Notes: a model not told the origin generated them from the letters alone. DNA of 64,000 bases from Chitinophaga sancti (GCF_034424315.1 NZ_CP139972.1:1364001-1428000); one strand, 5' to 3'. Positions 17,995 through 26,974 are shown, counted from the stretch's first letter. Made by a program: numbers and translations.

Positions 17995-19332
17995 TTATAG
18001 AGCCAGGTAAAAGGTCTTGAGTGATCCACCCGCTTTTTCGAGATCGATGCGGGCGAGGAAGAAATTATATACGGAGCTCAGGTAATTGTTCTGCGCTTCT
18101 TTGAGTGAGTTCTGAGCATTGAGCCAGTCTGTCATATCCGTCGTACCTTTCTGGTATTGCAGGTTGGTGGTATTGAATACGGACTGTGCCAGTTCAATAT
18201 TGCGCCGGTTATTGTCCATATTACCCTGTTCCTGGATCACTTTAGTCCAGGCATTCTGGAACTCCATGGCGTATTTACCTTCGTCTATTTTTAATTGTTC
18301 GATTGCATTCAGATGCTTGTATTTTGCCTGTGCAGATTGCGCATTGCGCTTATAAAAATCGAGAATGGGAATGTTGAGTTTGATGCCAATGGCGGAATAA
18401 GTAGCCAGTGATTTGAAAGACTCATTCAGGCTGTTACCATAACCAATAGCACCATAACGTGCATAGGCAGTGAGCCTTGGATAGATGCCGTTGCGCAGGC
18501 GCTGTTCGTCAATGGCATATAGTTTCTCATTGACCTGGGAGATGCGATAATCAACCCGGCTGGCCGCTTCAAATGTCCTGGCATCAGGGGTGGCAATAGC
18601 AAGGCCATTGAAGGACCTGGCGGCTTCGGTACTATCTACTTTGATGGTATCTGTGAGCGGGTAGCCCATTTCATACTTGAGCTGGTTGTAGGATAAGGTC
18701 AGGTTGCTTTCGGCTACATGTATTTTAGATACGGTGTTGTTATAGTCCACCCTCACCTTGTCCAGTTCTTTTTGCAGCACAGTGCCTTTATCTACCTGCA
18801 GCCTGGTGATGTCCATCTGTTCGTGGTAGTTATCCAAGTTGGTATGCAGGATCGCTAACTGTTCCCTGTATACGAATATCTGAGCAAAGGCGCTGCTGAT
18901 ATTATAGATGATCGTTTCGTTGTTTTGCTGTACGTTCAGTTCTGCAGATTCCTTATTGTATTTGTTCGCCTTGAGGCCGGTGAGGAGAGACTGGTCAAAG
19001 ATGGTCTGGTCCAGCTGCGCCATCGGGTTGGTATTGAACTTCTTGGTGAACGCAACACGAATATCCTGGTCTCCGAAAATCCCGGCAGGGATCACTGTTT
19101 CCTGTACTTTCAGGTTATCATCGATAGAGCCCTGGATACTTACGCCTGGCAGGTAAGCGGCCAGTGCTTCACGGGCTTTGGCATCTGCAGCCTTCTTTTC
19201 ATTGGCATATACCACATTGCTACGATGGTTTTTTAAACCGTATTCAATGCAGCCCTTCAGTGTCCAGTTATCCTGGGCGTAAGCCGTGCCAGTGATCAAC
19301 ATTAGTACTGCTACAAGTAGTTTCTTGTTCAT
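17995..19332 (-). CDS. TolC-family outer-membrane efflux channel
   Basis: About 445 residues from the ATG at 19332 (MNKKLLVAVLM), with signal peptide ending GTAYAQ; two further in-frame ATGs lie at 19335 and 19344. Two repeated OEP domains with long coiled-coil helices are visible (YANEKKAADAKAREALAAYLPG, then NIELAQSVFNTTNLQYQKGTTDMTDWLNAQNSL, the conserved hinge region of TolC proteins). It provides the exit duct for the RND pump encoded downstream. The response-regulator gene ends 100 bp upstream. Confidence 0.93.
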   Translation of the reverse strand: MNKKLLVAVLMLITGTAYAQDNWTLKGCIEYGLKNHRSNVVYANEKKAADAKAREALAAYLPGVSIQGSIDDNLKVQETVIPAGIFGDQDIRVAFTKKFNTNPMAQLDQTIFDQSLLTGLKANKYNKESAELNVQQNNETIIYNISSAFAQIFVYREQLAILHTNLDNYHEQMDITRLQVDKGTVLQKELDKVRVDYNNTVSKIHVAESNLTLSYNQLKYEMGYPLTDTIKVDSTEAARSFNGLAIATPDARTFEAASRVDYRISQVNEKLYAIDEQRLRNGIYPRLTAYARYGAIGYGNSLNESFKSLATYSAIGIKLNIPILDFYKRNAQSAQAKYKHLNAIEQLKIDEGKYAMEFQNAWTKVIQEQGNMDNNRRNIELAQSVFNTTNLQYQKGTTDMTDWLNAQNSLKEAQNNYLSSVYNFFLARIDLEKAGGSLKTFYLAL

Positions 19333-19432
19333 CATATAGAACAAAACTACTTAGTGCCACACAGCTATTATTTTAAATATGAATGAATGGAACAAATCAG
19401 TAAATGAAATGTGCAAAATGGGAAATGAAGTG

Positions 19433-20185
19433 TCATTGCTCTATCCAGCGCAGGAAGTCCTGTGCTTTCAGCCGGCTGACGATGATCTTCTCCGGCGTTT
19501 TACAATTCGTCCTGATGGTCAGTCTGCGGTTGAAATAATGCTCGATATCGGTGATGCTTTCGCGGTGCAGGATGAATTGCCGGTTGGCGCGGAAGAAGTC
19601 ATTGCGGTTCAGCATGTTCTCCAGTTGGTCGATGGTGTATTGAACCGTGTAGTCCTGCCCGGTACGGGTATGTAATGTCACTACCCCATTGGCGGCATGT
19701 ATAAAGGCGAGGTCGGCAACCTTCACGGGCACCATCTTTTCCCGGTAGTGTACGAGAATGGTTTGCCGGTAGGCGTTTTCCACCTGGGTCATGGCCTTGT
19801 TCAGACTTTGCTGGTAGGTGTTGTAATGATCTTTGATGCGGTGAAATTTCTTCAGACTTCTTTCTACCACTGCTTCTTCCAGTGGTTTCAGCAGGTAGTC
19901 GATACTATTGGATTCAAAGGACTGGATAGCGTACTGGTCAAAGGCAGTACAGAAGATAATGGGCGCATTGACAGCTACTTCGCGGTAGATCTCGAAGCAG
20001 AGGCCATCGCCTAACTGGATATCAGAGAATATCAGATCCGGTGCCGGGTTTTCCCTGAACCAGCGAATGGCGGAGGCAACAGAAGGCAATACTTCCAGGA
20101 TGCAGATCCCGCTGTCAATGCTGGTAAGGATGTCTTGTAGTTCCCTGGCAGTTTTACGCTCGTCTTCAATGATAATTACGTTCAT
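19433..20185 (-). CDS. LytTR-family response regulator upstream of the efflux genes
   Basis: 250 residues. Receiver: IIEDERKTA, phospho-acceptor Asp in IFSDIQLGDG, FCTAFDQYA, LLKPLEE. LytTR DNA-binding domain from about residue 145 (AFIHAANGVVTLHTRTG, DFFRANRQFILHRESI). Strikingly similar in layout to the regulator at 6696-7445, so the two systems are paralogues. The kinase gene lies 11 bp upstream; the tolC-like gene lies 100 bp downstream on the same strand. Control of the RND efflux operon is the natural inference. Confidence 0.93.
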   Translation of the reverse strand: MNVIIIEDERKTARELQDILTSIDSGICILEVLPSVASAIRWFRENPAPDLIFSDIQLGDGLCFEIYREVAVNAPIIFCTAFDQYAIQSFESNSIDYLLKPLEEAVVERSLKKFHRIKDHYNTYQQSLNKAMTQVENAYRQTILVHYREKMVPVKVADLAFIHAANGVVTLHTRTGQDYTVQYTIDQLENMLNRNDFFRANRQFILHRESITDIEHYFNRRLTIRTNCKTPEKIIVSRLKAQDFLRWIEQ

Positions 20186-20196
20186 GGCTTATCTCT

Positions 20197-21222
20197 TCAG
20201 TGATAATAGCGATCATGACTGATGACCGGTAAATGTACGGTAAAACTATTTTCGGTATGCACTATCGTGATCTGCTTATCAAACAGTAGCTGGAAGCGTT
20301 CGTTGATATTCTGCAAACCTAAGCGGGTACTCTCTACGGGATACTTTTTAGGTTGTAGTGTATTGCTGACCGTGACGGTTTCATTTTGTATAAAGATCTT
20401 GATCAGCAGGGGCATTTCTGGCGAAAGCGCATTGTGCTTGATCGCATTTTCGATCAGGAGCTGAATGGCCAGGGGTGGTATCAGGTAGGAATGATATTGC
20501 TCCGGAATATCGATCTGTACTTTCAGATCGCCTTCGAAACGCTGATAGAGAATATATAAATAGGAGTCGATAAAGTTCAGTTCATCGGCGAGTTTCGTGA
20601 CTTGCTGTTCGTTGATGTTCAGCAGGTAGCGGTATACGTGTGAGAGCTGTACGACGAAGTCTTTGCTGCCTTTATCGTGGGCGATATGTTTGAGTGTACT
20701 GAGGGAATTGAACAGGAAATGTGGGCTGATCTGTTGTTGTAAAGAGAGCAACTGTGCACGGAGGTGTGCCTGTTTGAGGTGCTCGTTTTCCAGTTGCGCT
20801 TTTTGTAGCATGATGCTCACTGCCAGGGAACTCCATACGATGTGGCAAATCATACTGATAAAGAATGCACCAATGATGATGCGCAAAAAATCGGCGTAGG
20901 TGTTGTGAAATACGTTGTCTGTAAATATAAACCTGCGCGGCACCAGCATAACTGACAAGTAATTGAGGAAGCAGGCGACAACCATACCAGCGGCTATCCG
21001 CACGATAGGGCGGAGTTGTTTGCTAACGTTTTTGGGTTCGTGTAACCTGAGATAACCATGTACCATCCAGCTACAGAATATGGTGCCTGTTACCATAGCA
21101 AAGTACTGCAGGAAGGCCCGGTAATCCTGAACGTGAAAATCGTTAAGCCTCATCAGGATGGTTCCCCCGGCGAGGATGAAAATCATGATGAAACACCATT
21201 TTAACTGGTATGCGTGTGACAT
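20197..21222 (-). CDS. LytS/YehU-type sensor histidine kinase
   Basis: 341 residues from the ATG at 21222; a TTG two codons earlier is less likely. About four membrane segments in residues 8-140 (CFIMIFILAGGTILM and others), then a short helix and the phospho-acceptor motif QQISPHFLFNSLSTL. ATP-binding part: IQLLIENAIKHN and LGLQNINERFQ. No extracellular sensory domain. It forms a two-component pair with the LytTR regulator directly downstream and heads the efflux run. A membrane-perturbation or drug signal is plausible but not shown. Confidence 0.92.
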   Translation of the reverse strand: MSHAYQLKWCFIMIFILAGGTILMRLNDFHVQDYRAFLQYFAMVTGTIFCSWMVHGYLRLHEPKNVSKQLRPIVRIAAGMVVACFLNYLSVMLVPRRFIFTDNVFHNTYADFLRIIIGAFFISMICHIVWSSLAVSIMLQKAQLENEHLKQAHLRAQLLSLQQQISPHFLFNSLSTLKHIAHDKGSKDFVVQLSHVYRYLLNINEQQVTKLADELNFIDSYLYILYQRFEGDLKVQIDIPEQYHSYLIPPLAIQLLIENAIKHNALSPEMPLLIKIFIQNETVTVSNTLQPKKYPVESTRLGLQNINERFQLLFDKQITIVHTENSFTVHLPVISHDRYYH

Positions 21223-21327
21223 CTGCAAATGTACTTACAAAATATTCGCGGAGGAAGGTTCCGGTGATCAAATGCGCATAATCGGGCCTGAAGTGCACGA
21301 TGGGGAGAAATGAAATGAACAGGAAGC

Positions 21328-21425
21328 TGTATCAAAAGTAATTTGAAGGCATTGAGGATTTCAGCAACCAAAATTCTCACCACCCGGTACCCGAAGTAAA
21401 TCCGGGTAATCTTACTTTTGATACA
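21328..21425. repeat. 98-bp intergenic element with 14-bp terminal inverted repeats and inner hairpin
   Basis: Ends are TGTATCAAAAGTAA (21328-21341) and TTACTTTTGATACA (21412-21425), perfectly complementary. Inside, ACCCG and CGGGT at 21389-21407 form a smaller hairpin. Related copies lie at 41180 and 62065. It sits between the kinase start and the 3' end of the SDR gene. It could be a terminator-like RNA fold or a small non-autonomous mobile repeat. Confidence 0.75.
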
Positions 21426-21454
21426 CGCTCCTGGAGCGGAGGGCCACCTTTCAA

Positions 21455-22189
21455 CTAATACTCCTGTTTAGTAGGGCGATACAACACTTCATTGATATCG
21501 ACATCTTCCGGCTGGTTGATGGCAAATGCAACGATGCGTGCAAATGAATCGGCAGGGATGGCCACATCCTGGTAGAATTTCTGGATGTTCGCAGCGAAAT
21601 CCGGTTCTACAACACTCTGCGGCAGTTCGGTATCTACGGCACCCGGAGAGATGATGGTAGTGCGGATATTATACGGTTTTACTTCCTGCCGCAGCCCTTC
21701 GGAGATCACTCTTACGGCATGTTTGGTAGCGGAGTAAACCACGCCGCCGGCACGAACTTTATGGCCAGCCACGGAAGATACATTGATGATATGACCGGAT
21801 TTCTGTGCCTGCATGTAAGGCAATACGGCAGCAATGCCATAGAGTACACCTTTGATGTTTACATCGATCATCTGATCCCATTCTTTGATTTTAAGACGGT
21901 CCAGTGAGGATTGCGGCATGAGGCCGGCATTGTTGATGATGACATCTACCCTGCCAAAGGTGTTGACAGCTTCGTCTACGAGATGTTTGACCTGGTCAGC
22001 ATTCGTAACATCAGTTTCGATGGCCAGTGCCTGACCGCCTTTGCTGATGATTTCCTGCGCAAGACTTTGAATACGGTCTGCGCGACGGGCGCCAAGGATG
22101 ACGATGGCGCCTTCTTCACTTAATAAACGGGCGGCGGCTTCACCCAGGCCACTGCTGGCCCCTGTGATGACAATTACTTTATTCTTCAT
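21455..22189 (-). CDS. Short-chain dehydrogenase/reductase (classical SDR)
   Basis: 244 residues from the ATG at 22189 ([20 protein letters not shown]). An in-frame ATG at 22213 lies inside the repeat array and is probably not the true start. Classical SDR signature: TGASSGLG cofactor loop, NNAG, catalytic Ser in NVSSVAG, YSATK (Tyr-x-x-x-Lys), and SPGAVDTEL. An Ala-Arg-Arg after the second strand favours NADP(H). Substrate is unknown. It lies downstream of a cupin gene, and the 55-bp repeat array bridges the two, with possible translational reinitiation. Confidence 0.92.
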   Translation of the reverse strand: MKNKVIVITGASSGLGEAAARLLSEEGAIVILGARRADRIQSLAQEIISKGGQALAIETDVTNADQVKHLVDEAVNTFGRVDVIINNAGLMPQSSLDRLKIKEWDQMIDVNIKGVLYGIAAVLPYMQAQKSGHIINVSSVAGHKVRAGGVVYSATKHAVRVISEGLRQEVKPYNIRTTIISPGAVDTELPQSVVEPDFAANIQKFYQDVAIPADSFARIVAFAINQPEDVDINEVLYRPTKQEY

Positions 22190-22555
22190 GACATTATTGA
22201 TTATAGTGTTCATTGGTAAGCTGTTCCATTATCTTATTCTTTATGATATTATTGGCGATACTGGTGATCGGTAAGCTGTTCCATTATCTTATTCTTTATG
22301 ACATTATTGGTGATCGGTTACCGGCTCCATTACCCCATCCTTCATAACATTATTGATGATACTGTTCATCCGTTGCCTGCTCCATTACCCTATTCCTCAT
22401 AACATTATTGGTGACACTGGTGATCGGTTACCTGTTCCATTACCCCATCCTTCATGACATTATTGATAATACTGTTCATCCGTTACCTGCTCCATTACCC
22501 CATCCTTCATGACATTATTGACTATACTGTTCATCCGTAACCTGTTCCATCCAGT
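22181..22555 (-). repeat. Seven 55-bp tandem copies of the cupin-SDR gene junction
   Basis: Units begin at 22181, 22236, 22291, 22337, 22392, 22447 and 22502 (plus coordinates). All are 55 bp except the third, which lacks 9 bp. On the minus strand each unit is a fusion of the first codons of the SDR gene (MKNKV-like: MKDGV, MRNRV) with the last codons of the cupin gene ([14 protein letters not shown]). After each TAA come 4 nt, mostly TGTC, and the next start. In the two copies nearest the SDR gene the first codon is ATA, but an internal ATG remains. No copy has a frameshift or early stop, and the 9-bp deletion keeps the frame. Confidence 0.92.
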
Positions 22556-22910
22556 CTACCGGGGAACCGTTCAGTTTTTCCTGTATCGCAATATGACTCA
22601 TGCCGGTGGTAGCGGTGGCACCATGCCAGTGTTTCTCGCCAGGGGCAAACCAAACCACATCACCGGGATGAATGTTTTCCCGGGGTCCACCTTCTTTCTG
22701 TACCCAGCCGCAACCAGCAGTCACGATCAATGTCTGACCCAGGGGGTGGGTATGCCATGCGGTGCGGGCACCGGGTTCGAAAGTGACCAGGGCCATGGCT
22801 ACGCGGGCAGGATCGGGTGGATTGTTTAAAGGATCGATTCTAACGGAGCCGGTAAAGTAATCGGCCGGGCCTTTCCCTGATGGCTGAGTGCCAGTTCTGA
22901 TGATTTCCAT
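22515..22910 (-). CDS. Cupin-domain protein ((R)-mandelonitrile-lyase/quercetinase-like small cupin)
   Basis: 131 residues forming a single cupin. Metal-binding motifs are intact: [20 protein letters not shown] (motif 1, two His and a Gln in place of Glu) and [17 protein letters not shown] (motif 2, His). Small cupins of this type occur beside SDR and aldo-keto reductases and include manganese-dependent lyases, but activity cannot be read from sequence. The last codons ([11 protein letters not shown]) are the source of one half of the repeat unit that follows. SDR gene downstream, same strand. Confidence 0.88.
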   Translation of the reverse strand: MEIIRTGTQPSGKGPADYFTGSVRIDPLNNPPDPARVAMALVTFEPGARTAWHTHPLGQTLIVTAGCGWVQKEGGPRENIHPGDVVWFAPGEKHWHGATATTGMSHIAIQEKLNGSPVDWMEQVTDEQYSQ

Positions 22911-23254
22911 GACTGTTCTAACAATTTTTCAGGACACAAAGTTATGGCAGGGCGGGATAAGGGCTGAATGATATTCAAATAGATAGTTAAGGAAATCAAA
23001 CTGCGGGCCTTCCAACCCAGATTAGCGGCTCAGCAAGGAGGGTGACCGCAGTATTTCCCGGGGATAACCCGTAGATAACCCGCCTCTTTAAAGATGCGGG
23101 ATAAAGGCGGCTTATAGGCGGGTTATCTGCGGGTTATCTGCGGGATATCTCCCCTTTTTAGCTGTCTTAAAACAGGGCACAGTCAGCAAAAGGACCTGTA
23201 GGAGAATCTACCTTTTGAAGGATAGGAATTTCAAAATATCATATGCCTCCCATT
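22911..23254. other. Gene-free stretch with one large hairpin
   Basis: Between the cupin gene and the TetR operator I see no coding frame. The only structure is the inverted repeat at 23063-23138, listed separately. Confidence 0.6.
23063..23138. repeat. Inverted repeat with 23-bp arms built from direct GATAACCCG repeats
   Basis: Left arm 23063-23085 and right arm 23116-23138 are complementary except one position (a possible G-U pair in RNA). Each arm itself holds two copies of GATAACCCG or CGGGTTATC. There is no T tract, so it is not a standard terminator. It lies between the divergent cupin and TetR genes. Confidence 0.75.
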
Positions 23255-23270
23255 TTAATCATTTGTTTAA
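23255..23270. promoter_or_regulatory. Probable TetR operator 1
   Basis: TTAATCA-TT-TGTTTAA is an imperfect palindrome 30 bp before the TetR start codon. It matches operator 2 at 23918 at 15 of 16 positions. Confidence 0.65.
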
Positions 23271-23300
23271 ATCAATAATTTAACTTTACTTTGTACCATC

Positions 23301-23894
23301 ATGGAAGATAAGAGCATTTCAACGGAAGAAAAGATCAAAGCAGCCGCCAGGACTATTTTCACCAGGAAAGGGTATGCGGCTACCAAGACCCGTGATATTG
23401 CCGAAGAGGCTGGGCTGAACCTGGCCTTATTGAATTATTACTTCCGCAGCAAGGAAAAGCTGTTCGAGATCATCATGGCCGAAAACCTGAAGAAGCTATT
23501 CGGCATCCTGGCTCCGATCCTCAATGATAGCAGCAAAACACTGGAAGAAAAGCTCGCCAGCATGGCTGCCAACTATATTGACATGCTCTTTCAAAACCCG
23601 GACCTGCCCTTATTTGTGCTGAGTGAACTGAGGCAAAACCCCGGCTGGCTAAGGGAAACCCTGCATGTAGATAATTATGTGCTCGGCTCCCACCTCATGG
23701 TCCAGTTAAAAGAGAAAAAACCGGCCATCGACCCGGTCCAGTTCCTGATGTCATTCCTGGGCATGCTGATCTTCCCATTTGCCGCCCGGCCTATTTTGCA
23801 GGGCACCGCAGCGATCGACGATGCACAGTACAACCAGCTGATGGAAGAACGCAAAAAGCTGGTTCCCATGTGGATGAAATGCATGCTTGAATAA
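23301..23894 (+). CDS. TetR/AcrR-family transcriptional regulator of the exporter operon
   Basis: 197 residues. N-terminal DNA-binding domain: EKIKAAARTIFTRKGYAATKTRDIAEEAGLNLALLNYYF with the TetR helix-turn-helix and the FRSKEKLF helix-4 motif. The C-terminal helical ligand domain ends MWMKCMLE. It is the first gene of a plus-strand group of seven. Palindromes before it and before the next gene share the same sequence, so it probably represses both itself and the tolC-HlyD-ABC genes and is released by an exported compound. Confidence 0.92.
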   Translation: MEDKSISTEEKIKAAARTIFTRKGYAATKTRDIAEEAGLNLALLNYYFRSKEKLFEIIMAENLKKLFGILAPILNDSSKTLEEKLASMAANYIDMLFQNPDLPLFVLSELRQNPGWLRETLHVDNYVLGSHLMVQLKEKKPAIDPVQFLMSFLGMLIFPFAARPILQGTAAIDDAQYNQLMEERKKLVPMWMKCMLE

Positions 23895-23917
23895 GCTGCA
23901 TTTTTTTTGCCCCGGCC

Positions 23918-23933
23918 TTAATCATTTGATTAA
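23918..23933. promoter_or_regulatory. Probable TetR operator 2
   Basis: TTAATCA-TT-TGATTAA: 7-bp perfect arms around two bases, 16 bp upstream of the TolC start at 23949. Nearly identical to the site before the TetR gene. Confidence 0.7.
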
Positions 23934-23948
23934 ATAATGTGTTTAAAT

Positions 23949-25184
23949 ATGAAATACTACCTCCTGCTCCTATTGTTTTCGCTGCCTGCACGGGGGCAAT
24001 TGACGCTGCCCGATTGCCATCGGCTGGCGGAACAACACTATCCCCTCGCGAAAAGGTATGACCTGATCAGCAAATCGGCAGCCTACACCATCGACAACCT
24101 GAACAAGGGATACCTGCCGCAGTTCTCCGTAAACGCCCAGGCAAGCTATCAGTCTGCCGTAACACAGGTACCCATTAGCATCCCGGGCATCAACATCCCC
24201 ACGATGAATAAGGACCAGTATAAGGCCACCGTACAGCTGGACCAGGTAATTTATGACGGCGGGGAAATTGCCACCCAAAAGGCCCTTCAAAAGAGCAATG
24301 AGCAGGTTTCCCGCCAGCAATTGCAGGCAGACCTCTATGCGCTCAAAGACCGTATTAACCAGCTCTATTTCGGCATCCTGCTGGCAGATGAACAACTGCA
24401 ACAAAATGAGCTGATGCTGGCAGATCTTAAACTGGGCCTCAAAAAAACGCAGGCAGCATTGGACAATGGAACGGCTTTTCGCAGTAATGCAGATCTGATC
24501 AATGCAGAAATTCTCTCCACTGAACAACGCAATATTGAATTAACCAGTAGCCGGGAAGCCTATGCACGCATGCTCTCCCTGTTCATCGGGCAGCCTGTGG
24601 ACACACTTGAAAAACCCGCAGCACTAACCATCAGCGACAGCATTCACCGCCCGGAACTGCTCTCTTTTGACGCCCAGCAAAGCACCTTATTGCTACAGCA
24701 CCAGTTATTGAAAGTAAGCACCCGGCCTAAAGTTGGGTTTTATATCCAGGGAGGCTATGGCCGCCCGGGATTGAATATGCTGGATAATAGTTTCCAGGCT
24801 TATTACCTGGGAGGGGTCCGCCTCAGCTGGTCGCCTTCTGCATTCTATACCTTGAAAAAGAAAAGGGCGCAGCTCCTCGTGAACGAACAGGAAATAGCAG
24901 TGCAAAAAGAAACCTTCCTGTTTAATACAGCCGTGACCGTGCAACAGGAGTCTGCTGCGGTGAACAAATACCAGCAATTAATGAGTGCTGATGAAGCAAT
25001 CATCAAACTACGCAACCAGGTTAAAACCGCTGCCATTGCCCAACTGGAGAATGGAGTGATCACCGGCAATGATTTCCTTAAAGAAGTGAATGACGAAAAT
25101 CTGGCCAGACAAAATAAGTCGCTGCATGAAATGCAATGGCTGCTCTCACAATATAATCAACAAACGACAACAGGTAATCTATGA
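23949..25184 (+). CDS. TolC-family outer-membrane channel of an ABC exporter
   Basis: 411 residues from the ATG at 23949 (MKYYLLLLLFSLPARGQ, signal peptide); an ATG four codons upstream lies before the signal and is less likely. OEP-type coiled-coil pattern throughout (AAYTIDNLNKGYLPQFSVNAQASYQ; ALDNGTAFRSNADLINAEI; QLENGVITGNDFLKEVNDEN). It gives the adaptor and ABC permeases encoded downstream an exit through the outer membrane. The next gene starts within its last codons (ATGA overlap), showing translational coupling. Confidence 0.92.
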   Translation: MKYYLLLLLFSLPARGQLTLPDCHRLAEQHYPLAKRYDLISKSAAYTIDNLNKGYLPQFSVNAQASYQSAVTQVPISIPGINIPTMNKDQYKATVQLDQVIYDGGEIATQKALQKSNEQVSRQQLQADLYALKDRINQLYFGILLADEQLQQNELMLADLKLGLKKTQAALDNGTAFRSNADLINAEILSTEQRNIELTSSREAYARMLSLFIGQPVDTLEKPAALTISDSIHRPELLSFDAQQSTLLLQHQLLKVSTRPKVGFYIQGGYGRPGLNMLDNSFQAYYLGGVRLSWSPSAFYTLKKKRAQLLVNEQEIAVQKETFLFNTAVTVQQESAAVNKYQQLMSADEAIIKLRNQVKTAAIAQLENGVITGNDFLKEVNDENLARQNKSLHEMQWLLSQYNQQTTTGNL

Positions 25185-26074
25185 AAAGCAATCTCACTAT
25201 ACTGATATTAGGCCTGGCTGCCATCACAGCCTGCAATAACAAAGAAGCCGCTTACGACGCATCCGGTACTTTCGAAGCAGTAGAAACCATCGTGTCTGCG
25301 GAAGCATCCGGCAATATCAAAACACTCGATATTGAAGAAGGACAGGTGTTAAAAGCCGGCCAGGTTGTGGCGTATATCGACAGCGTTCAACTCATCTTAA
25401 AGAAAAAACAATTACAGGCACAGGTGAGTGCTGTCCTCAGCGGAAGACCCGATATCTCTGCGCAGACAGCTGCCTTGCAGGAACAACTGAAACAGGCTGA
25501 AAGAGAAAGAGACCGCACAGAGAACCTGCTCAAAGCAGATGCCGCTACCCGCAAGCAACTGGACGATGCGGTGTCACAGGTGGCCATTGTCAAAAAACAA
25601 ATCGCTGCTACACAATCTTCTCTTGGCATTACCACTGCCAACCTGAAAGATCAGACAGCTCCACTGGAAGCACAGATCCAACAGATCGATGACCAGCTGC
25701 AGAAATGCAGACTGACGAACCCTGTTGACGGCACCGTGCTCACCAAGTATGCCGAAGCAGGTGAAGTAACCAGCCCAGGCAAAGCCATATACAAGATCGC
25801 CGCCCTGAATACAATCATTTTAAGAGCTTACCTCACAGGCGATCAGTTGCCCCATGTCAAAACCGGCCAGCAGGTAAAGGTATTGGTGGATGATACAAAA
25901 GATGCTTATAAAACCTATACTGGTACCATTGAATGGATCAGCAATAAAGCAGAGTTCACACCCAAGACCATTCAGACCAAAGATGAAAGAGCCAACCTCG
26001 TTTATGCAATCAAAGTGCGCATTAACAATGATGGCTATCTGAAAATCGGGATGTACGGAGAGGTAAAACTATAA
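25181..26074 (+). CDS. HlyD/YbhG-like periplasmic adaptor, predicted lipoprotein
   Basis: 297 residues. N-terminus MKSNLTILILGLAAITAC carries a lipobox with Cys 18. Then lipoyl half (EASGNIKTLDIEEGQVLKAG), a coiled-coil hairpin rich in Gln and Lys (residues 65-170), the second lipoyl half (LTNPVDGTVLTKYAEAGEV) and a barrel domain (GQQVKVLVDDTKDAYKTYTG). The arrangement matches E. coli YbhG, the adaptor of the YbhFSR exporter. Anchored in the inner membrane or held by lipid, it would link the permeases to TolC. Confidence 0.92.
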   Translation: MKSNLTILILGLAAITACNNKEAAYDASGTFEAVETIVSAEASGNIKTLDIEEGQVLKAGQVVAYIDSVQLILKKKQLQAQVSAVLSGRPDISAQTAALQEQLKQAERERDRTENLLKADAATRKQLDDAVSQVAIVKKQIAATQSSLGITTANLKDQTAPLEAQIQQIDDQLQKCRLTNPVDGTVLTKYAEAGEVTSPGKAIYKIAALNTIILRAYLTGDQLPHVKTGQQVKVLVDDTKDAYKTYTGTIEWISNKAEFTPKTIQTKDERANLVYAIKVRINNDGYLKIGMYGEVKL

Positions 26075-26077
26075 GGT

Positions 26078-26974
26078 ATGGATGCTGTCATCGTAAATGG
26101 AATACGTAAAGTATACCAGGATAAAACAGCAGTGGATGATGTATCCTTTGCTGTAAAAAAAGGAGAATTGTTTGGCCTGATAGGTCCGGATGGCGCGGGC
26201 AAGACAAGTATCTTCAGGATGCTGACGACCCTCCTGCTGCCGGATGGCGGATCTGCCACTGTAGATGGTTTGGATGTAGTCAAAGACTACAAGGCCATTC
26301 GCAAACTGGCGGGTTATATGCCGGGAAAATTCTCGCTGTACCAGGACCTGACAGTGGAAGAGAACCTGAACTTCTTTGCCACTGTATTCAAAACCACGGT
26401 CAAAGAGAATTACGATTTGATTAAGGACATCTATATACAGATCGAACCCTTCAAAAAAAGAAGGGCAGGCAAACTATCCGGTGGTATGAAGCAAAAGCTG
26501 GCCCTGTGCTGTGCGCTGATCCACCGTCCTACGGTATTGTTTTTAGATGAGCCTACGACAGGCGTAGATCCTGTATCCAGGAAGGAATTCTGGGAAATGC
26601 TGCGCAAACTGAAGGAACAACAGATTACGATTATTGTATCTACCCCTTATATGGACGAAGCAGATCTGTGTGACAGGATTGCCCTGATCCAGGATGGAAA
26701 GATCCTGTCTATCGACACACCGGCGGCTATTGTAGCGGCTTTCCCGGATCAGCTATATGCCGTCAAAGCAGACCAGATGCACCGGTTATTGAAGGTACTG
26801 CAGGGGTCTGCACTTGTAAAAAGCAGTTATGCTTTTGGTGAATATGCGCATGTGACCTTTGATGGAGACCTGCGGCAGGAGCTGGATGCACAGGGGCTTA
26901 CAGGCATCGAAATACAACCCACACCTGTTACTATTGAGGACTGTTTTATTAAACTCTTAAATGAAAAACAGTGA
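26078..26974 (+). CDS. ABC exporter ATP-binding protein, first copy (YbhF N-half-like)
   Basis: 298 residues. Walker A GPDGAGKTS, Q-loop region GYMPGKFSLYQDLTVEENL, signature LSGGMKQKLALCCAL, Walker B VLFLDEPTTGVDP, and switch segment VSTPYMDEADLCDR, where the usual His is replaced by Pro-Tyr context. E. coli YbhF fuses two such domains; here they are two adjacent genes. It starts 3 bp after the adaptor gene. The departure from a canonical H-loop (STPYM rather than STHYM) may make this the less active ATPase of the pair. Confidence 0.93.
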   Translation: MDAVIVNGIRKVYQDKTAVDDVSFAVKKGELFGLIGPDGAGKTSIFRMLTTLLLPDGGSATVDGLDVVKDYKAIRKLAGYMPGKFSLYQDLTVEENLNFFATVFKTTVKENYDLIKDIYIQIEPFKKRRAGKLSGGMKQKLALCCALIHRPTVLFLDEPTTGVDPVSRKEFWEMLRKLKEQQITIIVSTPYMDEADLCDRIALIQDGKILSIDTPAAIVAAFPDQLYAVKADQMHRLLKVLQGSALVKSSYAFGEYAHVTFDGDLRQELDAQGLTGIEIQPTPVTIEDCFIKLLNEKQ

